From contig NZ_JACJTO010000025.1 of assembly GCF_014698755.1 (NCBI RefSeq), positions 1-64,000 on the forward strand: a stretch of 64,000 nucleotides of DNA, in the 5' to 3' direction. The notes below the pieces were generated by a model, which was given only the letters and a program-made list of their open reading frames with translations, did not search any database and had not been told where the DNA came from. Positions 54,967 through 62,225 of the stretch are shown here, one piece after another (the stretch's first letter is position 1; every line of letters starts with the position of its first letter). A program made the translations under genes and the position numbers. This stretch comes from Aphanizomenon flos-aquae FACHB-1287 (GTDB lineage Bacteria > Cyanobacteriota > Cyanobacteriia > Cyanobacteriales > Nostocaceae).

Positions 54967-56136
54967 ATGAAAGCGATGATTCTTGCAGCGGGAAAAGGTA
55001 CTCGTATCCGCCCCATCACATATACAATTCCTAAACCAATGATTCCCATACTGCAAAAGCCAGTCATGGAATTTTTACTGGAGTTATTACGTCAACATGG
55101 TTTTGACGAAATAATGGTCAATGTTAGCCATTTGGCGGAGGAAATAGAAAGTTATTTCCGTGATGGTCAGCGGTTTGGGGTGCAGATTGCTTATTCTTTT
55201 GAAGGTAAAATTGATGATGACGGTAAACTGGTGGGGGAAGCTATCGGTTCGGCTGGGGGTATGCGTCGGATTCAGGATTTCTCACCATTTTTTGATGATA
55301 CGTTTGTAGTATTGTGTGGTGATGCTTTAATTGACTTAGACTTAACTTCGGCGGTAAAGTGGCATAAATCTAAGGGAGCAATCGCTACTATCATCACTAA
55401 ATCTGTTCCTAAAGAAGAAGTTTCTAGCTATGGTGTGGTAGTTACTGACGAGGATAACCGCATTCAAGCTTTCCAGGAAAAACCGACTGTTGAAGAGGCT
55501 CTTAGCACTAATATCAATACAGGTATTTATATTTTTGAACCAGAGGTGTTTAAGTATATACCCTCTGGAGTAGAGTATGATATTGGTAGCCAGTTATTTC
55601 CTCAATTAGTGGCAGATAATGCCTCTTTTTACGCCATTCCCATGGATTTTGAATGGGTAGATATTGGTAAAGTTCCTGATTACTGGCGAGCAATTCGTGG
55701 GGTTTTATCAGGGGAAATCAAAAATGTACAAATCCCTGGACATGAGGTAGCTCCTGGTATTTTTACTGGGTTAAATGTATCTGTAAATTGGGATAAAGTT
55801 GATATTAGTGGACCTGTTTATATTGGGGGAATGACCAAAATTGAAGATGGAGCAAAAATTATTGGACCTTCGATGATTGGTCCAAATTGTTGGATCTGTA
55901 GTGGAGCTACTGTAGATAATAGTGTAATTTTTGAATGGTCGCGGTTAGCTCCAGGAGTTCGCTTGGTAGATAAGTTGGTGTTTGGGCGTTACTGTGTAGA
56001 TAAGACGGGAGCATCTATTGATGTCCAAGCTGCGGCTTTAGATTGGCTGATTACTGATGCTCGTCAAACTCGACCTTCCGAAATACCTTTAGAACACCAA
56101 GCGATCGCTGAATTACTGGGAGCAAACTCAATTTAG
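54967..56136 (+). CDS. Sugar-phosphate nucleotidyltransferase (mannose-1-P guanylyltransferase-like)
   Basis: This 389-residue protein has an NTP-transferase domain (about 1-235) with the nucleotide motif MILAAGKGTRIRPITYTIPKPMIPI, the metal-binding VVLCGDALIDLD, and the sugar-binding FQEKPTVEEALSTNINTGIYIFEPEV. A left-handed beta-helix follows (about 255-365; VYIGGMTKIEDGAKIIGPSMIGPNCWI). It makes an NDP-sugar for glycan synthesis, probably GDP-mannose or dNDP-glucose. Confidence 0.88.
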   Translation: MKAMILAAGKGTRIRPITYTIPKPMIPILQKPVMEFLLELLRQHGFDEIMVNVSHLAEEIESYFRDGQRFGVQIAYSFEGKIDDDGKLVGEAIGSAGGMRRIQDFSPFFDDTFVVLCGDALIDLDLTSAVKWHKSKGAIATIITKSVPKEEVSSYGVVVTDEDNRIQAFQEKPTVEEALSTNINTGIYIFEPEVFKYIPSGVEYDIGSQLFPQLVADNASFYAIPMDFEWVDIGKVPDYWRAIRGVLSGEIKNVQIPGHEVAPGIFTGLNVSVNWDKVDISGPVYIGGMTKIEDGAKIIGPSMIGPNCWICSGATVDNSVIFEWSRLAPGVRLVDKLVFGRYCVDKTGASIDVQAAALDWLITDARQTRPSEIPLEHQAIAELLGANSI

Positions 56137-56333
56137 TCAGTTGTTCTTTGTCAGTTGTCAGTTGTTCTTTGTCAGTTGTTAGTTGTTCTTTGTCAGTTGT
56201 CCATTGTCCGTTGTAATTTGCTACTAACCAATGACCAATGACCAATGACCAATGACCACTGACCACTGACCACTGACCAATGACCAATGACCAATGACCA
56301 ATGACCAATGACCAATGACCAATGACCACTGAC
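56137..56333. repeat. Long STRR block (CAGTTGT and CCAATGA heptamers)
   Basis: The first part (to about 56215) alternates TCAGTTG and TTCTTTG units. The second (56228-56333) holds about fifteen CCAATGA/CCACTGA heptamers. The block occupies the whole gap between two convergent genes, with no room for a gene. Confidence 0.92.
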
Positions 56334-56335
56334 TA

Positions 56336-58348
56336 TTAACTATTCAAGTAAGTATATCGTTGTAAACTTTGCTCGTAAGTTTGTAGTAGTCGCTGGGATT
56401 CTGCTAAGGTAATGTGCTGTTCCTCTAAAGCTCGTTCACAACGTTGACGAATATTTTCTACCATGTCTTCAGCATCATACTGAACGTAGCTAAGGACTTC
56501 GCTCATGGTATCACCCTTGACAACGTGTTCAATTTGATAACCTTTGGGGGTTAAATTGATGTGAACGGCGTTAGTGTCACCGAAAAGATTATGTAAATTA
56601 CCCATAATTTCCTGGTATGCTCCATTCAGGAACATTCCCAAATAATAGGGTTTTCCTGGCTCAAACTTGTGCAGTTCTAATACTGATTTAACATCTCGCA
56701 AATCTATAAAGCGGTCAATTTTCCCATCACTGTCGCAGGTTAAGTCTGCTAAAATGCCTCTGCGGGTTGGTTCTTCATCAAGACGATGTATAGGCATGAT
56801 CGGAAATAGTTGATCTATCGCCCAACAATCTGGTGCTGATTGAAACACAGAAAGATTGATATAGTAAATGGAAGCCATGATTTTTTCTAGGTCTTCCAAC
56901 TCATCGGGTACGTATTCTTCCTGACGGATGATAGTTAAAACTTTTTGACAACAAGCCCAGTAAAGACGTTCGGCCTTAGCGCGTTCATTCAAGCGCAAAA
57001 TTCCTAAATTAAAGCGACTGATAGCTTCTTCTTTGAATTGAGCAGCGTCGTGATAAAATTCTTGGTAATTTTCCTTATTGATAGATTGGTAAGTTTCCCA
57101 CAGGTATTTAATAATTGGAGATTCTCCGTCTTGGGGAGGATCAGGAGGATCAAGGGGGACATCACTGGTACTGAGAACGTCAAAAATTAACACTGATTGG
57201 TGAGAAGAAATCGCCCGACCACTTTCACTAACAAGAGTAGGTACGTTAATTTGCCGTTCATCACAGGTATCTTTTAACTCAGCTACAATGTCATTAGCAT
57301 AGTTTTGCATATTATAGTTTTTCGATGTGTAGAAATTCGTTTGCGATCCGTCATAATCTACACCCAAACCACCACCAACATCCAAGTATTTCATATCTGC
57401 CCCTAGCATCGCCAATTCTACGTAAATACGACTAGCTTCTTGAATGGCATCCTTAATAACATTGATAGCGGAGATTTGTGAACCAATGTGAAAATGTAAC
57501 AATTGTAGAGAACCGAGTAAGTCAGCTGCACCTAATTTTTCCACAGCTTCCATAATTTCGGGAATTGTTAAGCCAAATTTAGCGCGATCGCCTGTAGAAG
57601 TTCCCCAGCGACCCATACCTTGTGTGCTTAATTTTGCTCTAACTCCCAAAATTGGCTTAATTCCTAATTGACGACTAGTAGCAATGGCTAAATCCACCTC
57701 TTCAATTTGCTCTAGGACGATAATTGGTGTTTGTCCTAGTCTTTGGGCTAACATAGCGGTTTCGATGTATTCCTGGTCCTTGTAGCCATTGCAAATTAAC
57801 AATGCTCCAGGGGTATCCAACAAAGCCAGAGCAATCATTAATTCTGGCTTAGAACCCGCCTCCAAACCAAATTGATGGGGTTTACCAAACCGTACTAAAT
57901 CTTCAATGAGGTGGCGCTGTTGATTGCATTTCACCGGAAACACACCTCGATATACACCAGGATAGTTATAGCGGGCGATCGCCTTAGCAAAACAAGCATT
58001 CAAGCGCTCAATTCGGTCTTCCAAAATATCGGAAAAGCGAATTAACATCGGTAGACCCAAATTACGCTGCTTTAAAGCATTTATCAACTCAAACAAGTCC
58101 AGAGATCCACCACGTTCACCCTTGGGGGAGACAGTAACATGACCAGCAGCATTAATTGAAAAATAAGGTCTTCCCCAACCCTCTATTCGGTAAAGGTCTT
58201 CACTGTCCTCAATTTTCCAAAGCAGAGGTAAATCTCCCGTATTTTTACTAGGTATTAATAGTTCCTTCTGTTTTTTGCTTTTCAATTCAGCTTTATGTAC
58301 ATTAGATGGCATTTTTACAATCTCATCAGCAGTTGACTCAACACCCAT
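56336..58348 (-). CDS. speA: SpeA, biosynthetic arginine decarboxylase
   Basis: This 670-residue PLP enzyme converts arginine to agmatine for polyamine synthesis. It has the fold III PLP lysine in GVFPVKCNQQRHLIEDL (about residue 125), LLHFHIGSQISAINVIKDAI, the DVGGGLGVDYDGS phosphate-binding motif and the C-terminal FLNGAYQEIMGNLHNLFGDTN. The start ATG 58348 (MGVESTADEI) has AGGTCAGGAAAA upstream; a longer frame to 58393 is less likely. Confidence 0.93.
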   Translation of the reverse strand: MGVESTADEIVKMPSNVHKAELKSKKQKELLIPSKNTGDLPLLWKIEDSEDLYRIEGWGRPYFSINAAGHVTVSPKGERGGSLDLFELINALKQRNLGLPMLIRFSDILEDRIERLNACFAKAIARYNYPGVYRGVFPVKCNQQRHLIEDLVRFGKPHQFGLEAGSKPELMIALALLDTPGALLICNGYKDQEYIETAMLAQRLGQTPIIVLEQIEEVDLAIATSRQLGIKPILGVRAKLSTQGMGRWGTSTGDRAKFGLTIPEIMEAVEKLGAADLLGSLQLLHFHIGSQISAINVIKDAIQEASRIYVELAMLGADMKYLDVGGGLGVDYDGSQTNFYTSKNYNMQNYANDIVAELKDTCDERQINVPTLVSESGRAISSHQSVLIFDVLSTSDVPLDPPDPPQDGESPIIKYLWETYQSINKENYQEFYHDAAQFKEEAISRFNLGILRLNERAKAERLYWACCQKVLTIIRQEEYVPDELEDLEKIMASIYYINLSVFQSAPDCWAIDQLFPIMPIHRLDEEPTRRGILADLTCDSDGKIDRFIDLRDVKSVLELHKFEPGKPYYLGMFLNGAYQEIMGNLHNLFGDTNAVHINLTPKGYQIEHVVKGDTMSEVLSYVQYDAEDMVENIRQRCERALEEQHITLAESQRLLQTYEQSLQRYTYLNS

Positions 58349-58702
58349 TTTTCCTGACCTCTTTGTTTTGCTCACGAAATAACAATTTAACAAAATAGTC
58401 TAGTAAAGGATATACCACTAGGAATAATTTCTGATGAAGAGCGTGATTGCTCAACCAAGTCCAGGTAACAAATTTTTCTTCCCTTGTGTCTCCTTTATCC
58501 TGAGAATAGTTACAAAAATCTGCGTTTATCTGCGTTTATCTGCGTTTAATTACCTATTGCTATATCTAACGGGGAAAAGAAATGGTAATTCAATCCGGTT
58601 ATCCCCCATTCTCAGGGAAAATTGCCCAGACTACTAGACAAAAGACATCAATACAACTGACAATTAACCCATCAAAATTTGATTATGTTTTTGGAGATAG
58701 AT
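58349..58702. other. 354-bp divergent intergenic region with CTGCGTTTAT repeat
   Basis: It separates divergent speA and ndk. It contains three units of CTGCGTTTAT (58520-58548), a common dispersed cyanobacterial tandem word. A 67-codon frame (58434-58637) includes this repeat and has no family look, so it is rejected. Promoters are expected but not placed. Confidence 0.5.
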
Positions 58703-59152
58703 TTGGAACGCACATTTTTAGCAATTAAACCCGACGGTGTACAACGCGGCTTGGTGGGTGAAATTATCCGCCGTTTTGAAACTAAAGGCTTTACCCTAGT
58801 TGGGTTGAAGTTTATGAAAGTCAGTAGAGAATTAGCGGAACAACACTATGGTGTTCACCGTGAAAGACCTTTTTTCCCTGGTTTAGTGGAATTTATCATT
58901 TCTAGTCCAGTTGTAGCAATGGTTTGGGAAGGAGAGGGCGTTGTTGCAGCAGCGAGAAAGATTATCGGTGCCACCAACCCCTTAAACGCAGAACCAGGTA
59001 CAATTCGTGGCGATTTTGGCGTTAATGTAGGTCGTAACCTGATTCACGGTTCTGATGCTCAAGAAACAGCCCAAACAGAAATCGCTTTATGGTTTAAGGA
59101 TGAAGAATTAGTTGCTTGGCAACCCCATTCAAAACCGTGGTTAAATGAGTAA
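58703..59152 (+). CDS. ndk: Nucleoside diphosphate kinase
   Basis: This NDK balances nucleoside triphosphates using a phosphohistidine. From TTG 58703 the protein is 149 residues starting (M)[20 protein letters not shown], exactly the usual family start. GGAG lies six bases before the TTG. An ATG at 58685 would add six atypical residues (MFLEID). The active His is in [12 protein letters not shown] (about residue 115). The rest is textbook NDK, ending WLNE. Confidence 0.92.
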   Translation: MERTFLAIKPDGVQRGLVGEIIRRFETKGFTLVGLKFMKVSRELAEQHYGVHRERPFFPGLVEFIISSPVVAMVWEGEGVVAAARKIIGATNPLNAEPGTIRGDFGVNVGRNLIHGSDAQETAQTEIALWFKDEELVAWQPHSKPWLNE

Positions 59153-59153
59153 T

Positions 59154-59192
59154 TAGGTAATAGGTAATGGGTAATGGGTAATGGGCAGTAAA
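59154..59192. repeat. GGTAATG-type heptamer repeat
   Basis: Five imperfect units (AGGTAAT, AGGTAATGG, GTAATGG) follow the ndk stop. It is a further STRR variant, also seen as AGGTAACAGGTAA at about 22739-22755. Confidence 0.75.
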
Positions 59193-59308
59193 ACTCTTAA
59201 CTGTTACCTGTCACCTGTTGCCTTAAATGAATATAAAAATTGAATACTCCATAAGAAATTTTGAAAATATCCTTATAATAATCATCAAAATATTTTAGCA
59301 ATTGATAT

Positions 59309-59680
59309 TACAGCAGTTTGAGATCAAACGCGGTACAAAGATGGTAAACTTTAAAGATGGAAAAGAAAGAAAATAATTGAGATATATATGGCAGCAGCAT
59401 ATTCGACTGATATAAGACAAAAAATATTAAGTGCTTGGCAAAATAAAGAAGGTACGCAAAGAGAGTTAGCAGCGAGATTTAAAGTGAGCCTATCATTTAT
59501 CAGTGAATTTTTCCGCCAATATAGAGAAACGGGGAAGATAGAATCCAAACCCAAACGTGGAGACCGCAGTTCTTTAATTAAAGGCAAAGAGGAAGAATTG
59601 TTGAAAAAATAGTGATAGATCACAATGATATATATTTATGGGAAATTCAAGCAGCTGCTATTTCTGACATTTTTCCTGCT
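59309..59680 (+). mobile_element. Truncated IS630-type element
   Basis: It begins at TA (59309-59310) with CAGCAGTTTGAGATCAAA, the same end as the element inside cas12k (1-113). The transposase start (59388) gives MAAAYSTDIRQKILSAWQNK and the HTH ELAARFKVSLSFISEFFRQY, reaching LLKK. At six A (59604-59609) a -1 shift would allow IVIDHNDIYLWEIQ. The DDE catalytic part is missing and homology ends near 59680, so this is a dead 5' remnant. Confidence 0.8.
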
Positions 59681-59780
59681 CATAGATGCCTAAATTCCTG
59701 TGATTTTACCTGGGGAGTTAAATCATATTTCTCAACAGTAAAAGCGATTCCTGCGGGGTGCTTTGCGATCGCCTTTGGTA

Positions 59781-59830
59781 CTGAGTTCCGCACAATCGCA
59801 CCTCTCCACCATTATCTAACTAAGAGCGAT
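59781..59830. repeat. 50-bp dispersed repeat, copy 1
   Basis: Begins CTGAGTTCCGCACAATCGCA and ends ATCTAACTAAGAGCGAT; it recurs at 62115-62164 with about four mismatches. HIP1-like GCGAT sites flank both copies. Confidence 0.8.
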
Positions 59831-59919
59831 CGCTTCGATAAGCTTTGCTAAATGAAACCTTTCGCGTTAGTGATCACAAATGTTACAATGTGGCTATGTT
59901 GTAAATCAGGGTTAAAAAA

Positions 59920-60723
59920 ATGAAAAAAGAAGACGCAATTGAAAAGCTAAAACGTCAAATTCAATTAATTGATAATTTAAAATACATAATTCCAGGAACA
60001 CAATATAGAGAAAAAGAAAAACTCTTTATTAAATGGAAACGAGATACAGAAATTTTGATTGAACAAATATTTGAAAAAGATTCTCGACATACAGAGGAAT
60101 TTAAAAATATTTTTTATAGTGGATCTGCTGTTCATTCCTTGACTCCTCAACAAGAATATGAACGAGAATTAAAGCAAGGCTTAGAAAAAGGATGCCCAAT
60201 TTTAGAATCAATGATAAAGGAAATAGAAGATTATTGGGACGAAAAAAACATCAATCAACCTATTATTCCTGCTTCAGATAATATTAAAATTCTTTGTGAT
60301 AGGTTTCATTTATTTGCAAGACAACTAAAAACCAGACACAGTAACAGAAGTACAATAGAAATTATTGATGAGTATGATGTTCAGGATTTATTTCATGCTT
60401 TACTAACTTTATATTTTGATGATATCAAAGATGAGGAACCGACTCCAAGTTATGCCGGTGGATCTTCAAGAGTTGACTTTCTTTTAAGGCAGGAACAAAC
60501 TATTATTGAACTTAAGAAGACACGCGAAAAACTGACTGATAAAGAAGTTGGAGAACAATTAATTATAGACATTGCTCGTTATAAATCACATCCTGACTAT
60601 AAAACTCTCATTTGTTTTGTTTATGATCCAGAAAGAAGAATTAAAAATCCTCGTGGTCTTGAAAACGATTTAAGCAAAACTACAGATGGTATGATAGTTC
60701 AAGTTTTTATTAGACCAATATAA
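59920..60723 (+). CDS. DpnII/MboI-like PD-(D/E)XK nuclease
   Basis: In this 267-residue protein the C-terminal domain (about 170-267) reads SRVDFLLRQEQTIIELKKTREKLTDKEVGEQLIIDIARY, with D, E-x-K and a helix Q-x-x-x-D-I. It continues YKTLICFVYDPERRIKNPRGLENDLS, the pattern of the REase_DpnII-MboI fold often found in stand-alone defence proteins. The N-terminal 100 residues are charged and helical with no known domain. It has no methyltransferase partner, so it is probably an abortive-infection-type or guard nuclease rather than a classic restriction enzyme. Confidence 0.7.
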   Translation: MKKEDAIEKLKRQIQLIDNLKYIIPGTQYREKEKLFIKWKRDTEILIEQIFEKDSRHTEEFKNIFYSGSAVHSLTPQQEYERELKQGLEKGCPILESMIKEIEDYWDEKNINQPIIPASDNIKILCDRFHLFARQLKTRHSNRSTIEIIDEYDVQDLFHALLTLYFDDIKDEEPTPSYAGGSSRVDFLLRQEQTIIELKKTREKLTDKEVGEQLIIDIARYKSHPDYKTLICFVYDPERRIKNPRGLENDLSKTTDGMIVQVFIRPI

Positions 60724-60824
60724 TTGTATAAATTGAATAAAATCATATAAATATTTTTTCGTTTTTTTAATCAAAAGCGAAATTTCTTTATTTTTACTCC
60801 AATCTTTATCATCCCAGCACCATA

Positions 60825-61190
60825 TTATTCATTATACTCAACCACCACCGCAATAGCCGCAGCGATTTCTTCCATTATTTGACTCGAACATTCTCCAATT
60901 TTACGGACTAATCTTTGTACATCTACACCGCGCAATTGTAAAATATCTACAGCAGAATCTTTCGACAAACTATTCTTGATATTTGCCTCAATCTTAACGT
61001 GCCAAATATTTTCAGCATAATATTCCTTCCAATCTGTAATTGGTGCAATTAATTTAATCGGTAACTTACCAACACCATCAGAACTGACAATTATAGCGGG
61101 TCTTACTTTTTTAATTTCTGCTCCCACAATTGGATCAAAATTAGTTAGCCAGATATCACCCCGTTTAAGAATAGAAGAATTAGTAATCAA
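60825..61190 (-). CDS. MazF/PemK-type toxin
   Basis: This 121-residue endoribonuclease toxin has the family start LKRGDIWLTNFDPIVGAEIKKVRPAIIVSSD (the Arg-Pro motif), IKLIAPITDW, and DSAVDILQLRGVDVQRLVRKIG near the end. It overlaps the upstream gene by 11 bases, as in toxin-antitoxin operons. Confidence 0.88.
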   Translation of the reverse strand: MITNSSILKRGDIWLTNFDPIVGAEIKKVRPAIIVSSDGVGKLPIKLIAPITDWKEYYAENIWHVKIEANIKNSLSKDSAVDILQLRGVDVQRLVRKIGECSSQIMEEIAAAIAVVVEYNE

Positions 61191-61518
61191 TTAAGTCTCC
61201 CATTTGTAATTCTTGCCATTCTGTGTCTTGCTGGTAATGCTCTAACATTAAATCAGATTGTGACGCTAAAATCTTTTTTCGTTCCTCTATAGGTAACTTT
61301 ATAAGTTCACGACGGCTGATAAACTGTTGTTTTAATTCATCAATATTTTCAGAAAATGTGAGTTCACCATTTTCTTCTTCTCGCTTCGCATTTTGCAAAT
61401 TTTGATAAATTTCTTCACAGCGTTCTTCTCTTAAATATTGCTGCAATAACAATTGAATTTGTAACTTTTCTTCAATTGAAAACCCTTTTATTGCTTCTAC
61501 AACATCAGTAAAAATCAT
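61180..61518 (-). CDS. Antitoxin of the MazF-type module
   Basis: This 112-residue acidic, helical protein sits directly upstream of and overlapping the toxin. The N-terminus MIFTDVVEAIKGFSIEEKLQIQLLLQQYLREERCEEI is of the type seen in antitoxins of cyanobacterial MazF pairs; the C-terminus HYQQDTEWQELQMGDLIDY would wrap the toxin. The role rests mainly on position. Confidence 0.7.
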   Translation of the reverse strand: MIFTDVVEAIKGFSIEEKLQIQLLLQQYLREERCEEIYQNLQNAKREEENGELTFSENIDELKQQFISRRELIKLPIEERKKILASQSDLMLEHYQQDTEWQELQMGDLIDY

Positions 61519-61756
61519 AATAGTTATTCTTCACTTTCAATTAATCTTTGACTATTACTAAAACATAGTTTAGTTAACCAACAACACAGAATAAATAACT
61601 GCGTTTTTTGCTCAGATGTAGGAATGACCCGTACTCCTCAATAAAAATCATTATAACGAATATATCACTTTCTCCCTCTTCTTTGCGCCTTTGCTCCTTA
61701 GCGTCTACCCTTCGGGATCTCTAAGAGAGATTGCGCGAAACAAAAAATATACTAAC

Positions 61757-62026
61757 TCACACTAATTCCGCAGCTAAAAGCCTACCTTCAACTGGTTCAT
61801 ACTCATCTTCTAGTAACCATAACTTAGCTGCTTCATAATTATTACTAGAAAATACAACCTTCTCACCTTGTTTTGGATCATAAATTTGACAATTTCCTTC
61901 ACTGTCGCAAAGTAATAACAGAATGTATGGAGGTGATAACATCGGATCTATCCATACTTCTGTAAATTCCCAGTTATTCTTCACTAGGTCTGGTGCGGGG
62001 TATGACGTGGTATTGGTTGTCTGCAT
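61757..62026 (-). CDS. Small conserved cyanobacterial protein
   Basis: This 89-residue hypothetical has the block EVWIDPMLSPPYILLLLCDSEGNCQIYDPKQGEKVVFSS and EAAKLWLLEDEYEPVEGRL, which looks conserved and structured. GGGGAGAT precedes the ATG at a useful distance. The function is unknown; it lies between the toxin pair and the restriction gene, transcribed in the same direction. Confidence 0.65.
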   Translation of the reverse strand: MQTTNTTSYPAPDLVKNNWEFTEVWIDPMLSPPYILLLLCDSEGNCQIYDPKQGEKVVFSSNNYEAAKLWLLEDEYEPVEGRLLAAELV

Positions 62027-62114
62027 TGATTTTTATCTCCCCATAGTAAAGTGGAATACTACTACCACTTTTTAACTCTTAAACTTGTGTTTTCACTGAC
62101 CTTATCTCAGCGAT

Positions 62115-62190
62115 CTGAGTTCCGCACAATCGCACTTCTCCAGCATAATCTAACTAAGAGCGATTCCTGCGGAGCGCTTCGCTATCGCTC
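62115..62190. repeat. 50-bp dispersed repeat copy 2 plus GGAGCGCTTCGCTATCGC element
   Basis: 62115-62164 matches 59781-59830. It is followed by ATTCCTGCGGAGCGCTTCG and CTATCGCTC (62163-62190), the same short element that is inserted in frame in tnsB at 9177-9197. Confidence 0.8.
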
Positions 62191-62225
62191 TGCATTTTTG
62201 TTATTTTTAGGAGAAAGCCAAGTAT

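Noticed and set aside
58434-58637. 67-codon plus-strand frame between speA and ndk
   Set aside because: It is largely built from the CTGCGTTTAT repeat, with no gene-like features.
59612-59851. 79-codon frame after the IS630 remnant
   Set aside because: Only its first ~15 residues (DHNDIYLWEIQAAA) are transposase; the rest reads through dispersed repeats.
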